This document shows, piece after piece, positions 8,139 through 16,756 of a stretch of DNA of 43,460 nt (position 1 is its first letter; each line of letters starts with the position of its first letter). The notes below the pieces were generated by a model, which saw nothing but the letters and a program-made list of their open reading frames with translations, had not been told where the DNA came from and searched no databases. A program made the translations under genes and the position numbers. This stretch comes from Sedimentisphaerales bacterium. Lineage in GTDB: Bacteria > Planctomycetota > Phycisphaerae > Sedimentisphaerales > Anaerobacaceae. The DNA is taken from NCBI GenBank assembly GCA_016933295.1, contig JAFGBG010000149.1, positions 1 through 43,460 on the forward strand, in the 5' to 3' direction.

Positions 8139-9002
8139 ATGGGACGAATAGCTAATTTTGGAGATGTGCCGGAGGAGTATTCTGTCATAGACAGGGCGGA
8201 AATAGTGATTTTGCCCGTCCCGTATGACCGTACAAGCACATGGATTAAAGGGGCTGACAAAGGCCCACAGGCCCTCATCGAAGCTTCCACTCATATGGAG
8301 CTTTATGATATCGAGACGGATTCCGAAGTTTATCGCAGGGGGATACATACTGCTGAGCCTGTGGCCGAGAATGGGCTTCCCGAGGACATGGTTGAGGTTG
8401 TCGAAAAGAGAGTAAAACATTATATCGACAACGGCAAATTCGTAGTGGTTGTGGGGGGCGAGCACTCGGTTAGTCTCGGTCCGGTAAGGGCCCATGTCGC
8501 GCAAGATGCCGATATTACTGTACTACAGCTCGATGCGCACTCGGACCTGAGGAATGAATATGAAGGTTCCGAATACAATCATGCCTGTATAATGGCGAGA
8601 ATCAGGCAGTTGTGCCCGATAGTGCAGGTTGGTATAAGAAGCATGGATATTTCCGAAAAAACACAGCTTGACGAGAGCCGGATTTTTTTTGCCGAGGATA
8701 TCCGCCGGGATAAAAACTGGAAGCAGAAGGTGCTGTCCAAACTTTCCAATAAGGTCTATATAACAATAGACCTGGATGTTTTTGATCCGTCTATAATGCC
8801 CTCTACGGGAACGCCGGAGCCCGGGGGATTGTTGTGGTATGAGGTATTAGTATTGTTGAAGGCGGTTTTTGACGATAAAGAAGTAGTGGGTATCGATATA
8901 GTTGAATTATGCCCTATAGAAAGTAATAAAGCGCCGGATTTCCTTGCGGCGAAACTTGTTTACAAATTATTGAGTTATAAATTCAAAGGCATGGAAGAAT
9001 AA
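8139..9002 (+). CDS. speB: Agmatinase (ureohydrolase)
   Basis: Hydrolyses agmatine to putrescine and urea with a binuclear manganese centre. All metal-binding motifs are present: GGEHS (first His), LDAHSDLR (Asp, His, Asp), and TIDLDVFDP (two Asp). The residues after these, YNHAC and GIDIVELCP, match the family too. The 287-residue size is standard. The gene follows the arginine decarboxylase directly, which supports agmatine as substrate rather than arginine or guanidinobutyrate. Translation signals are weak: the nearest AAGGA is about 27 bases before ATG 8139, so translation may depend on coupling to the gene before it. Confidence 0.93.
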   Translation: MGRIANFGDVPEEYSVIDRAEIVILPVPYDRTSTWIKGADKGPQALIEASTHMELYDIETDSEVYRRGIHTAEPVAENGLPEDMVEVVEKRVKHYIDNGKFVVVVGGEHSVSLGPVRAHVAQDADITVLQLDAHSDLRNEYEGSEYNHACIMARIRQLCPIVQVGIRSMDISEKTQLDESRIFFAEDIRRDKNWKQKVLSKLSNKVYITIDLDVFDPSIMPSTGTPEPGGLLWYEVLVLLKAVFDDKEVVGIDIVELCPIESNKAPDFLAAKLVYKLLSYKFKGMEE

Positions 9003-9158
9003 AGAGGATTTACTTCCGGAGCCAATCAGGTACATAGGCATAATTTGTATTTAGTCGATAGTAATGTTTATCATCGGGGAGACTGAAAAAGGGGCAGACA
9101 GGAATGGACAATAATTTTCAAATAACCATTTTTGGGTGAGATGGAAAGGAGCACTAAA

Positions 9159-9617
9159 ATGGACAAGCGAAAATCGATAGTGTTTTTTTTGTCTGGTTTG
9201 ATTTGTTCGGTTATCCTTATAGGTTGTACGCAAAAAGACGACAATTCCGAGGCGGCAAGAGCTCAGGTATTATTGCCTAAGGTGCAAAAAGATTTGGACA
9301 GGGTCAAACGAAACAATGACTCATTAATCGATCGGCTGAGAGCGGTTGAACTTGAGCGCAATATGCTCTCGCAGCAGGTCAATCAGCTAACGACGGCAGG
9401 ACAGAATGTTAGTGAGATGACGGCGAAAATAAATGAGCAAGGCGAAAGAATAACTTATCTTGAAACACAAATCGACGAGTTGAATGCTGTTATTGAAAGT
9501 CAGAGAAACACTATTTCCGAGCAACAAAGCACTATTGCGGAACTCGTAAGCTTTTTTGAACGCCCCGATTCCGAAACGCAGGAAGTAGTTATGGATCAAA
9601 ACAATAGTTTCCAATGA
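9159..9617 (+). CDS. Coiled-coil lipoprotein
   Basis: A 152-residue lipoprotein. The signal peptide, MDKRKSIVFFLSGLICSVIL, ends in the lipobox LIGC, so Cys23 is the likely lipidated residue. After about 20 polar residues the rest is a nearly continuous coiled coil with regular hydrophobic spacing (KVQKDLDRVKRNNDSLIDRL and later ITYLETQIDELNAVIESQ). The start is ATG 9159, with AAAGGAG at 9143-9149; the ATG at 9132 adds nine residues and spoils the signal peptide. Small coiled-coil lipoproteins often link outer membrane and peptidoglycan (Lpp-like) or act as envelope spacers, but this one has no C-terminal Lys and no recognised family. Confidence 0.8.
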   Translation: MDKRKSIVFFLSGLICSVILIGCTQKDDNSEAARAQVLLPKVQKDLDRVKRNNDSLIDRLRAVELERNMLSQQVNQLTTAGQNVSEMTAKINEQGERITYLETQIDELNAVIESQRNTISEQQSTIAELVSFFERPDSETQEVVMDQNNSFQ

Positions 9618-9715
9618 TTCAGGTTTGTATTCCAGTTTAATAAATTTAAATTCATACGGCTGTTAGAGCCGAACATTATAGAATGTAATAATATAACGCC
9701 GCAAGAGTAAATGTA

Positions 9716-10855
9716 ATGGTTGGCATTGTATCACGGCCTGATACTCAAGAAAAGCTGGAGATTCTCAGTGCAGATGCCCAGTATGACCTTGCCTGTGCGT
9801 GCGGCACAAATAAAGACGAGCACCGGCGCCGGTCATCGGACGGTAAATGGATATACCCGGTAACACTTCCAAACGGAGGCAGAAGCACGCTGTTCAAGAC
9901 GTTAATGTCTAATACCTGCGGCAACGATTGTAAATATTGCCCGCTCAGAGAACAGATGGATATTCGCCGGTGTAGCCTTTTGCCGGAAGAAACTGCCGCA
10001 GTTTTCCTGAATTATTACAATCAGAAAAAGGTCTTTGGACTGTTCCTCAGCTCGGGGGTCATTCATTCGCCCGATGCGACAATGGATAGGCTTAATAGAG
10101 TTGCGGGGATATTGCGGCGAAAACACAATTTTAAAGGTTATATTCATTTGAAGATTATTCCAGGGGCGAGCGATGCGGCTATAGAACAGACCCTTTCACT
10201 TGCGAGTGCCGTATCGTTGAATATTGAAACACCCGGCAGAAGCAATCTCGAAAAACTATCGAAAAAGAAAAGATATATCGAAGATATAATTGAGCCAATC
10301 AAGCTTATAAGCAGGTTGACCTCGCGCGGAGCGAAATACGAAAGAGTAAGGCAAACGACACAGTTTATTGTCGGAGCCGCCGGAGAACGAGACAGCGAGA
10401 TTGTTAAGTATATGTATGGCCTTTACGAAAGATTGAGAATGCACAGGGTATATTTCAGTGCTTATCAAAGAGGATTGGGAGATAATTCGTTGTTCGGCGA
10501 AAAGCCGGATAATGAAAAGCCGGAGGGTATTCTAATTCGGGAGCATCGGTTGTACCAGGTCGATTTTCTGCTGCGTAAATACGGTTTCAAAGAATCGGAA
10601 ATTCTCTTCGATAACAATGGTAATCTTTCTTTAACCACCGATCCCAAGGAAGTCTGGGCTGCTAACCATCCTGAGATGTTTCCCGTAAATATAAATAAGG
10701 CCTCAAAATTGTCGCTTCTAAGAGTTCCCGGCCTTGGACCCGTAACGGTTAGGCGAATTTTGGAACAGAGAAAGCAGAGACAAATCAGGAGTATCGAAGA
10801 TATCGCACAGCCGGGGGGCAGATTGAAAAGGGCTAAAATGTATGTTATTTTTTGA
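9716..10855 (+). CDS. Putative DNA modification/repair radical SAM protein with C-terminal helix-hairpin-helix
   Basis: A radical S-adenosylmethionine enzyme of the group annotated as putative DNA modification/repair. The [4Fe-4S] motif C-x3-C-x2-C is at Cys68, Cys72, Cys75 (NTCGNDCKYCPL). An earlier Cys pair sits at 27-29 (DLACACG). The C-terminus (about 325-360) holds a helix-hairpin-helix DNA-binding motif (INKASKLSLLRVPGLGPVTV). Family members usually sit next to a second gene encoding a DUF4130/uracil-DNA-glycosylase-like protein; no such partner is seen in the window. The product chemistry is unknown. The start ATG 9716 follows a weak AAGAG. A modest hairpin with T-run follows the stop. 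Confidence 0.88.
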   Translation: MVGIVSRPDTQEKLEILSADAQYDLACACGTNKDEHRRRSSDGKWIYPVTLPNGGRSTLFKTLMSNTCGNDCKYCPLREQMDIRRCSLLPEETAAVFLNYYNQKKVFGLFLSSGVIHSPDATMDRLNRVAGILRRKHNFKGYIHLKIIPGASDAAIEQTLSLASAVSLNIETPGRSNLEKLSKKKRYIEDIIEPIKLISRLTSRGAKYERVRQTTQFIVGAAGERDSEIVKYMYGLYERLRMHRVYFSAYQRGLGDNSLFGEKPDNEKPEGILIREHRLYQVDFLLRKYGFKESEILFDNNGNLSLTTDPKEVWAANHPEMFPVNINKASKLSLLRVPGLGPVTVRRILEQRKQRQIRSIEDIAQPGGRLKRAKMYVIF

Positions 10856-10872
10856 ACGGAGTGATGAAATAA

Positions 10873-10898
10873 AAGACCGGCCGCAAGTCTTGTTTTTT
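10873..10898 (+). terminator. Possible weak rho-independent terminator after the radical SAM gene
   Basis: AAGAC (10873-10877) pairs with GTCTT (10887-10891) around a nine-base loop, followed by G and six T. The stem is only five pairs, so this is a weak candidate. It lies 18 bases after the stop codon, which is a likely place. Confidence 0.4.
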
Positions 10899-11025
10899 CC
10901 TCAAAAATCAATCCGCGAAATCTTGCCTGTTTTAACTAATATTAGAAAGAAGAGGCTAATTTGCGAAAATTTATTGCATTTTTCGCCTTTTTCAATTAAT
11001 ATCGGCGTGAAAGAGGTTTTGGCAA

Positions 11026-11319
11026 ATGGATGAGCCGAGCAAAAATAGCAAAACAGGCAGTAAAACTTCCAGTAAGGTTGTGGATGATTTTGTCGGCGGT
11101 CTGAGTGATGAACACCGTATGCTGGTTGTGCTTAAGGCCCAGCTTTACGGTGGATCATGGGAACCTATGCTGGACGATTTGAAAAATCGCCTGGATGGTA
11201 AGCCTTATATTTTTAAGCTTGTCAATCGAATCAATGATGATATCGAACGCATTCGCGAAATGTGTGAATTCGAGAATGAGCACAATATTGACCTGGCGGA
11301 TTATGTTGAACTTTCATAA
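11026..11319 (+). CDS. Small conserved-looking hypothetical protein
   Basis: Function not recognised. The 97-residue soluble protein starts with a Ser/Lys-rich tail (NSKTGSKTSSK), followed by a compact, probably helical domain with the phrases DEHRMLVVLKAQLYGGSWEP and FKLVNRINDDIERIREMCEF. It has no signal peptide, membrane segment or Cys motif. AGAGG at 11012-11016 supports ATG 11026. The balanced amino-acid make-up and regular helix pattern suggest a real gene rather than chance. It lies between the radical SAM gene and the beta-propeller gene, with spacers of 170 and 105 bases, so operon membership is uncertain. Confidence 0.68.
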   Translation: MDEPSKNSKTGSKTSSKVVDDFVGGLSDEHRMLVVLKAQLYGGSWEPMLDDLKNRLDGKPYIFKLVNRINDDIERIREMCEFENEHNIDLADYVELS

Positions 11320-11424
11320 GGAATAAGAGCCGGAAATAACGGTCATTTTTTCTATGATAAATAAATCTGCATATGCCGCACAATGCGGCAATTAAACAAC
11401 AATCTATTGTGAGGAGCTTGTAAA

Positions 11425-12537
11425 ATGCAAAGAATATTTAGATGCGGCTTTTTCTTAATCATGTTGGTAGCAATATTATCTCCGCTACAGATTGGTTTGG
11501 CTGCACAGGATAATAAGGAGAGTTTTGTTTCGCCGGAATTACTTGAACAGGCCGGATTCAAAATAATTTGGGACATTGTCATGCCGGTCAAACCGGGGGA
11601 GAGCCTCCAAAAACTTCAGATTTTTGGTGATAATATTTATGCGATCTCTGATAAAAATTATATGCTTTGTCTTGACAGGAATAACCGCGACAAAATATTT
11701 GCGAAAAATATCTACCTTGAAGGTTTGAGGATTGAGAAAGTTTGTTTTTATAAAGATAAGCTGTTAACTGTAGCAGGCAGTCGCCTTTTTGAAATAGACC
11801 CGAATACGGGAATTGAACATAGCGAGGTTAAGCTCGATTTCGGTATAATTTGTCCCGCGGCACGTAATGATTCTTATATCTACATAAGCGGAGCAGATCG
11901 GCGTTTGCATACACTGAGAGTGGAAGATAAGACTCAGGTCTTTAATGTGGCCGCGGATAACGATTCTTTGATAACGACGGTATATGCCGACAATACATTT
12001 GTCGTATTCGGGACCGACCGGGGGAATGTTATCAGTGTTGCACCTGATAATAATGTGCGGCTGTGGCAGTTTAACGCCTCGGATGCGATTGCCGGTCAGA
12101 TTGTTAAAGACGGGCAGTCTCTTTATTTCGCCAGCAGGGACATGAATATTTACAGGTTGGATATTGTTGATCCGCCGGAGTATCGGAGACTTGCCTGGAA
12201 ATATCCTGCGGATGGAATCCTCAATTCTACCCCAATTGTGACATCGGAGGTTTTATATCAGGTTGTTTATGACAGAGGATTAACGGCGATTAAAAAGAAC
12301 GACGGCACTCTTTTATGGTCGTTGCCGGGGGGAACCGGTTTCCTTTCCGAAGGTAAAGGAAAAGCCTATCTGATTGCAAGGAACGGAACACTCGTGGTAA
12401 TGGACAATGATAAAAGAAGAAAATTGCAGTCTGTGAATTTTGCCGGTGTTTCGATACATGCGGTTAATTTGACGGATTCCAAAATTTATATCGCAAATAA
12501 AGCGGGTCGTATCGCCTGCTTGCAGCCTGTCGATTAG
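11425..12537 (+). CDS. Exported PQQ-like beta-propeller protein
   Basis: A 370-residue exported protein. Residues 1-26 are a signal peptide (CGFFLIMLVAILSPLQIGLA, then AQD). The mature part is built from beta-strand repeats such as NIYAISDKNYMLCLDR, KLLTVAGSRLFEIDPNTG, VFGTDRGNVISVAP and ALLW-like TLLWSLPGG, matching a PQQ-like/WD-type propeller of about seven or eight blades. The lack of enzyme-specific residues suggests a scaffold or binding role, as in BamB-like proteins, rather than a quinoprotein dehydrogenase. GAGGAG precedes ATG 11425. It lies 48 bases before purH, but this distance alone does not prove a joint transcript. Confidence 0.8.
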   Translation: MQRIFRCGFFLIMLVAILSPLQIGLAAQDNKESFVSPELLEQAGFKIIWDIVMPVKPGESLQKLQIFGDNIYAISDKNYMLCLDRNNRDKIFAKNIYLEGLRIEKVCFYKDKLLTVAGSRLFEIDPNTGIEHSEVKLDFGIICPAARNDSYIYISGADRRLHTLRVEDKTQVFNVAADNDSLITTVYADNTFVVFGTDRGNVISVAPDNNVRLWQFNASDAIAGQIVKDGQSLYFASRDMNIYRLDIVDPPEYRRLAWKYPADGILNSTPIVTSEVLYQVVYDRGLTAIKKNDGTLLWSLPGGTGFLSEGKGKAYLIARNGTLVVMDNDKRRKLQSVNFAGVSIHAVNLTDSKIYIANKAGRIACLQPVD

Positions 12538-12585
12538 AAAATGATGATATGACAACATAGTGTTCGGGAAGGAGAAAGCATACAA

Positions 12586-14196
12586 ATGGATGTGAAGATT
12601 AAAACGGCATTGATAAGTGTATCTGATAAGAGCGACGTTGTTGATTTCGCAAAAAAACTCGGCGGGTTGGGAGTGAAGATTATTAGCACGGGAGGGACGG
12701 CGAAAAAGCTCAGTAACGAAGGGCTGGATGTTATTGGGATAGAGTCGGTGACGGGTTTTCCCGAGATGATGGACGGAAGGGTGAAAACACTTCATCCGAA
12801 AATACACGGCGCCCTGTTGGGTCTTCGTGACAATGCCGAACACGCATCGGCAATGGAACGTCACGATATTGAGCCGATTGATTTGGTTTGCGTGAACCTT
12901 TATCCGTTTGAACAAACGGTAGCCAAAGCCGATTGCACGCTGGCCGAGGCGATTGAAAATATAGATATAGGCGGACCGAGCATGATACGTTCGGCCGCGA
13001 AAAATCACAAGTATGTGACTGTGGTAACCGATCCCGATCAATACGAAACTATTATCAGGGAATTGGAGGAAAACAATGGGGCCGTGACCGAGCAGACTCG
13101 CAGCGATTTCGCAAGGATTGCCTTTAGCCTGACGGCTTCGTATGATGCCGCGATATCGAAATATCTGAATTCCAAAGCGGCTATCGAGTATCCCGAGCGC
13201 ATTTCGATTGCCGTAAAGAAGGATGCATTGCTGCGTTACGGCGAAAATCCCCATCAGAGTGCGGCATACTACAAATTGCCGGCAAGCGGCGAAACTTCCG
13301 TAAGCAGCGGCAGATTGCTGGAAGGCGGAACGGCTATCAGCTTCAATAACCTCATGGATACCAATGCGGCTTTCGAGCTGGTAAAAGAATTTGCCGAACC
13401 CGCGGCGGTTGTTGTTAAGCATATGAATCCCTGCGGCTGTGCCGTTGATGATAATATTTGCCAGGCCTATCGCAAGGCTTACGAAGGCGATGTTGTCAGT
13501 GCTTTCGGCGGAATTATCGCTTTGAACAGAAAAGTTGACATCGAGCTGGCACAGACAATCATGGAATCGTACAGTCGATTCGGCAAGGCCCTTGGCGCCG
13601 GCGGATTTTTTGCCGAGGTCATCATCGCGCCGGAATTCGATAAAGACGCAATCGAGATAATCCGGACGCTGAAAGCCTGGGGCTCCAGGGTGCGCCTCGT
13701 CGAGACAGGGCCGATCGACAGGGCCACAATCAACGGCGGTGAATATGATGTTCGTTGTATTGTCGGCGGATTGCTCCTCCAAAAGAGAGACCTCGTCGGC
13801 TGGGAGCCGGATCTGTTGATGTATCCGACAAAAGCCAGACCCACTAAAGAACAGCTTGAAAATCTGCGGATCGCCTGGCTTGCCGCCAAACATACGAAAA
13901 GTAATACTATTGTTCTGGTAAAGAACAAAAAAGTCATCGGTGTCGGCGCCGGGCAGATGAACCGTGTCGAGTCCGGCCTGATTTCGTTCAAACATGCCGG
14001 CGATGAATCAAGGGGCTGCGTGATGGCTTCGGATGCCTTTTTCCCGTTCCCGGACAATGTTGATAATGCCGCCAAAGCCGGTGTTGCCGCGATTGTTCAG
14101 CCCGGCGGCTCAAAAAAGGACGATGAAGTTATCGCCGCCGCAGATAAACATAAAATCGCGATGGTATTTACCGGCAAACGGCATTTTAAGCATTAA
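12586..14196 (+). CDS. purH: Bifunctional AICAR transformylase / IMP cyclohydrolase
   Basis: Carries out the last two steps of IMP synthesis. The N-terminal IMP cyclohydrolase (MGS-like) domain covers about residues 1-195: [47 protein letters not shown] and INIGGPSM-like [16 protein letters not shown]. The AICAR transformylase domain covers 200-536 and contains the catalytic Lys-His pair in [12 protein letters not shown]. The C-terminal region has [12 protein letters not shown] and [14 protein letters not shown], both hallmarks. The 536-residue length is normal and no residue is missing. A stable terminator follows. The purD gene lies 14 kb downstream on the same strand, outside this unit. 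Confidence 0.97.
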   Translation: MDVKIKTALISVSDKSDVVDFAKKLGGLGVKIISTGGTAKKLSNEGLDVIGIESVTGFPEMMDGRVKTLHPKIHGALLGLRDNAEHASAMERHDIEPIDLVCVNLYPFEQTVAKADCTLAEAIENIDIGGPSMIRSAAKNHKYVTVVTDPDQYETIIRELEENNGAVTEQTRSDFARIAFSLTASYDAAISKYLNSKAAIEYPERISIAVKKDALLRYGENPHQSAAYYKLPASGETSVSSGRLLEGGTAISFNNLMDTNAAFELVKEFAEPAAVVVKHMNPCGCAVDDNICQAYRKAYEGDVVSAFGGIIALNRKVDIELAQTIMESYSRFGKALGAGGFFAEVIIAPEFDKDAIEIIRTLKAWGSRVRLVETGPIDRATINGGEYDVRCIVGGLLLQKRDLVGWEPDLLMYPTKARPTKEQLENLRIAWLAAKHTKSNTIVLVKNKKVIGVGAGQMNRVESGLISFKHAGDESRGCVMASDAFFPFPDNVDNAAKAGVAAIVQPGGSKKDDEVIAAADKHKIAMVFTGKRHFKH

Positions 14197-14250
14197 ACTA
14201 ATCGTTTTTTATAGCATAATGCTAAAAGTCGTTTTTGGTGAAAATATTAT

Positions 14251-14289
14251 TTGGCGCCCGTGTATTTATTCGACGGGCGCCAATTTTTT
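14251..14289. terminator. Bidirectional rho-independent terminator between purH and the convergent coiled-coil gene
   Basis: TTGGCGCCCGT (14251-14261) and ACGGGCGCCAA (14273-14283) form a perfect 11-pair GC-rich stem with an 11-base loop, followed by six T on the + strand. It ends purH, whose stop is 55 bases upstream. On the - strand the stem is followed by an AT-rich run with several T, so it probably also stops the 14298 gene, whose stop codon lies 15 bases away. Confidence 0.9.
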
Positions 14290-14297
14290 ATAGCAGT

Positions 14298-15611
14298 TTA
14301 TTTTCCGCCGAGAACCGTCACATCCGGAGGCTGAATCAAGCGCATTTGACGACTTATTCTGTCACGCCATATAATCGCTTCACGGAGATTTTGCTTGGCA
14401 ATATCCGCCTTGAGTGACAGCAGCTCGTGGTCGTCGGATTTATTTAGCCAATGTTCCGCTTCTTCGAGCTGGCGGGTAAGAGCGGCAATTTTTGCCTTGT
14501 TTTGGGTTGCTCGTATCGAGCGATCGGCCAATTCCCGGTTCAAAGATTCGATCAGGCCACCGCCGGCGGTTCTATTCATTTGCTCTCGTCGTTGTGCCAG
14601 CTCTATTCTAGCTCTGGCAAGTTTTTGCTCTGCTTCTGAAAGAGTTTCTCTACTCGCCACTCCTTGTTCGACAAGCTTTTTTGCCGCTTCTAACTGTTGT
14701 CTTTGATGTTCTATTATTTGCTGCATTTCATTTGTGATATCGTCTTTTAAGGCCTGTTCTTTTAGTCTCCTCTGTGTTTCGGCGATTCTGTTTGTGATTG
14801 CATCGACCATAACCGTATCGGAGGCCTGTTCCATCTTGGTATTTTGTAGCTCGCGACGCAAATCCGTAATATTGCCGAGTATGTTGTCTTTATCGAGGAT
14901 ACGAGAGCCGGCGTTGTCTCGAAGCCTTGCCTGCATTTGGTTTAATTCGTTTTCTGTTCTTGATACTTCCTCTTCGGCAAGTTGAAGCCGGCTGCCGAGC
15001 CTGGTCAGGTATTCATTACCTGCATGTTTCAGAGCCGAGTCCAAATTTTCAATGACGGCGTTCATAAATTCCACCGCTACCGGTTTGACGTCCGCACCTA
15101 TATCGAGATTAACTACAATCCTTAAGAGAATCATCTGCTCGGTTGTAATACTCAAAGGTTGCCTAACTATTTGTCTGCCTGGACTACGTCGCGGCCTGGA
15201 TCTGCCTGGTGCAAGATCCATTCCCCGACCTCCCATTTCCTGCATCATCATCTGAAAGTCGTACTCGCTCATCTCATCCTCATCCTGAGGTGAATCTTCT
15301 AAAGGTCCCGGTTGCATCATATCGGCTTCGTCGGCTAACCATTCGATTTGCAGGGCTTGCTCTAAATCTAAGGTTTCTTCAGGTGATAGCTGTCCGAATA
15401 TATCTCGGGCTGCCTTTCCGAAGACACCGGAGCTGTGCAACAGATAAACGATTGTTGTATCATCGAGCGGCAGAATTGCCGGATCGGATATGATCTTTAT
15501 CAAACAGCTTGCGTAGCGTGTGTTGGAAATTTGCGATTCGTCTGATACGGCGGTTCCTGTCGTCAATAAAACAATTGCCATGATTACGATAATATGTTTT
15601 GCTGTTTCCAT
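14298..15611 (-). CDS. Exported coiled-coil protein with an adaptor-like alpha-hairpin motif
   Basis: A 437-residue protein with a signal peptide (HIIVIMAIVLLTTGTAVS, cleaved near residue 23). Residues 95-150 are low complexity and acidic or Met/Arg-rich. Residues 185-425 are a long charged coiled coil. Within it, residues 313-340 read LVEQGVASRETLSEAEQKLA and continue RARIELAQ, which resembles the hairpin tip of HlyD/MacA-type membrane fusion proteins, where G-x-x-S-x-x-x-L contacts TolC. No lipoyl or barrel domain is seen, so it is not a complete fusion protein. AAAGGAG lies before ATG 15611. The gene overlaps the end of the regulator gene by 28 bases, which places it in the sigma-factor operon and makes it a likely output or sensor of that system. 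Confidence 0.75.
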   Translation of the reverse strand: METAKHIIVIMAIVLLTTGTAVSDESQISNTRYASCLIKIISDPAILPLDDTTIVYLLHSSGVFGKAARDIFGQLSPEETLDLEQALQIEWLADEADMMQPGPLEDSPQDEDEMSEYDFQMMMQEMGGRGMDLAPGRSRPRRSPGRQIVRQPLSITTEQMILLRIVVNLDIGADVKPVAVEFMNAVIENLDSALKHAGNEYLTRLGSRLQLAEEEVSRTENELNQMQARLRDNAGSRILDKDNILGNITDLRRELQNTKMEQASDTVMVDAITNRIAETQRRLKEQALKDDITNEMQQIIEHQRQQLEAAKKLVEQGVASRETLSEAEQKLARARIELAQRREQMNRTAGGGLIESLNRELADRSIRATQNKAKIAALTRQLEEAEHWLNKSDDHELLSLKADIAKQNLREAIIWRDRISRQMRLIQPPDVTVLGGK

Positions 15612-16195
15612 TTAAGGTCTCCTTTCAAATTGATTTTGCCGGATTGTTGTTCTTTGATTTGTACCAGGCGCTGCCGGGCGACTTGTGCCCATTGGTTTTC
15701 GGGAAATAGTTGGATAACTCTTTTATACGTCTCTACTGCGGATTCGGTCTGATTGAGCTCAAGGTAAAGCCTGTCGGCCTGATAAACGAGTATAAAAGCC
15801 GTTTTATCAACTTGTTGCTGAACTTCTTCGAGAGGATCCGGCATGCTTGCCAGTCTGACTTCAAGCTCATTAAGGCGGTTTTGACTTTGTTCGGTTTCGA
15901 GTATCTCATGGATAAGACTAACCGCCGCATCGGTGCTTGCCTGGAGCTGTTTGATTTGGCTCTCGAGTGATGCGATTTTTTCCTGCTGGTCCGGAGCCTG
16001 AGTTTTTATTGAAAGATTCAAAATTCCGGCGGCAATCAATATAGCGGCAGCAGCGGCAAGAGGCCCTTTTGAAAGTAATTTACGCCTATAATTTGCCCGC
16101 CGGCGAATCTCGGAGAAATTCACGGTAACCGGCTCCGGCGGCCCGGCGGCACGGTCTGCTTCTTGTAGCAGGTTTTTAAGTTTGTCTTCTGTCAT
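15584..16195 (-). CDS. Single-pass membrane protein, probable anti-sigma-type regulator with TPR-like end
   Basis: A 203-residue protein whose layout suits a membrane regulator of the adjacent sigma factor. Residues 1-42 are a cytoplasmic tail (MTEDKLKNLLQEADRAAGPP start). Residues 43-60 are one membrane helix (LAAAAAILIAAGILNLS). Residues 70-130 are a coiled coil, and about 140-190 form a TPR-like pair (LYLELNQTESAVETYKRVIQ, LFPENQWAQVARQRL). No zinc finger is present, so it differs from the anti-sigma factor at 582. The inference of anti-sigma function rests on position (the start lies three bases after the sigma stop) and topology only. Confidence 0.7.
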   Translation of the reverse strand: MTEDKLKNLLQEADRAAGPPEPVTVNFSEIRRRANYRRKLLSKGPLAAAAAILIAAGILNLSIKTQAPDQQEKIASLESQIKQLQASTDAAVSLIHEILETEQSQNRLNELEVRLASMPDPLEEVQQQVDKTAFILVYQADRLYLELNQTESAVETYKRVIQLFPENQWAQVARQRLVQIKEQQSGKINLKGDLKWKQQNILS

Positions 16196-16198
16196 AAA

Positions 16199-16756
16199 TC
16201 ATTTCCCCATTAATTCCGTCAGGGTCTGTTTTAATCGTTCTCTGGCGCGGCTCAGCCGGACCTGAAGGGTATTTTGGGATATTCCTAAAATCCGACTTAT
16301 TTGTTCTGTTGGAAGCTCCTGCAGATACTTTAATACCACCGCTTCACGATATTTGGCCGGTAAGGCCGCTACGGCGTTACGGATATGCTCGAATGTTTCG
16401 GCTTTCATTAGTTCGCTGTGAGCGCCTTTACCCGATGGCATAGGAATCTTGTCCTTGTCCTGTGGAGGCCTTCGTAATCGCAGCATGCGTTTGTATTTGT
16501 AACTGCGGCATTTATTTATTGTTATGGTAAAGAGCCAGGTCCTGAGACTACAGTCGTGGCGGAATTTTTTCAGGCCCAAAAATGCCGCGAGAAAAATTTC
16601 CTGCGTTATATCTTCGACATCTGAGGGCCAGCCGAGCAGACGATTTGCGAGCGCGGCGACATCGGCGGAGTATAGCTCAATAATACTCTCAAAAGCAGAT
16701 TCATTACTTTGGCTGAACTGTTCGACCAAAAGTTCATCGTTAATCGTCTCGGCCAT
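16199..16756 (-). CDS. ECF-family RNA polymerase sigma factor
   Basis: A 185-residue sigma factor. Region 2 is at about residues 20-90 (SAFESIIELYSADVAALANR, WPSDVEDITQEIFLAAFLGL, LRTWLFTITINKCRSYKYKR). Region 4 is at about 125-180 (LPAKYREAVVLKYLQELPTE and QNTLQVRLSRARERLKQTL). ATG 16756 is preferred because the conserved part begins shortly after. The frame stays open to 16837, but the extra 27 residues look non-coding (MGENRTFCRIKRFF). No Shine-Dalgarno is visible before ATG 16756, so the message may be leaderless or poorly translated. It heads a tight three-gene unit with the membrane regulator and the exported coiled-coil protein. Confidence 0.92.
   Translation of the reverse strand: MAETINDELLVEQFSQSNESAFESIIELYSADVAALANRLLGWPSDVEDITQEIFLAAFLGLKKFRHDCSLRTWLFTITINKCRSYKYKRMLRLRRPPQDKDKIPMPSGKGAHSELMKAETFEHIRNAVAALPAKYREAVVLKYLQELPTEQISRILGISQNTLQVRLSRARERLKQTLTELMGK

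Noticed and set aside
10842-11033. Possible 63-codon gene between the radical SAM gene and the 97-residue gene
   Set aside because: It overlaps both neighbours, has no ribosome binding site and covers a likely terminator; its composition (many Phe, Ile, Lys) looks like non-coding AT-rich sequence.
12313-13995. Long open frame of 560 codons on the - strand opposite purH
   Set aside because: It lies wholly over purH and the end of the beta-propeller gene, has no protein family features and arises from the codon bias of the genes on the + strand.
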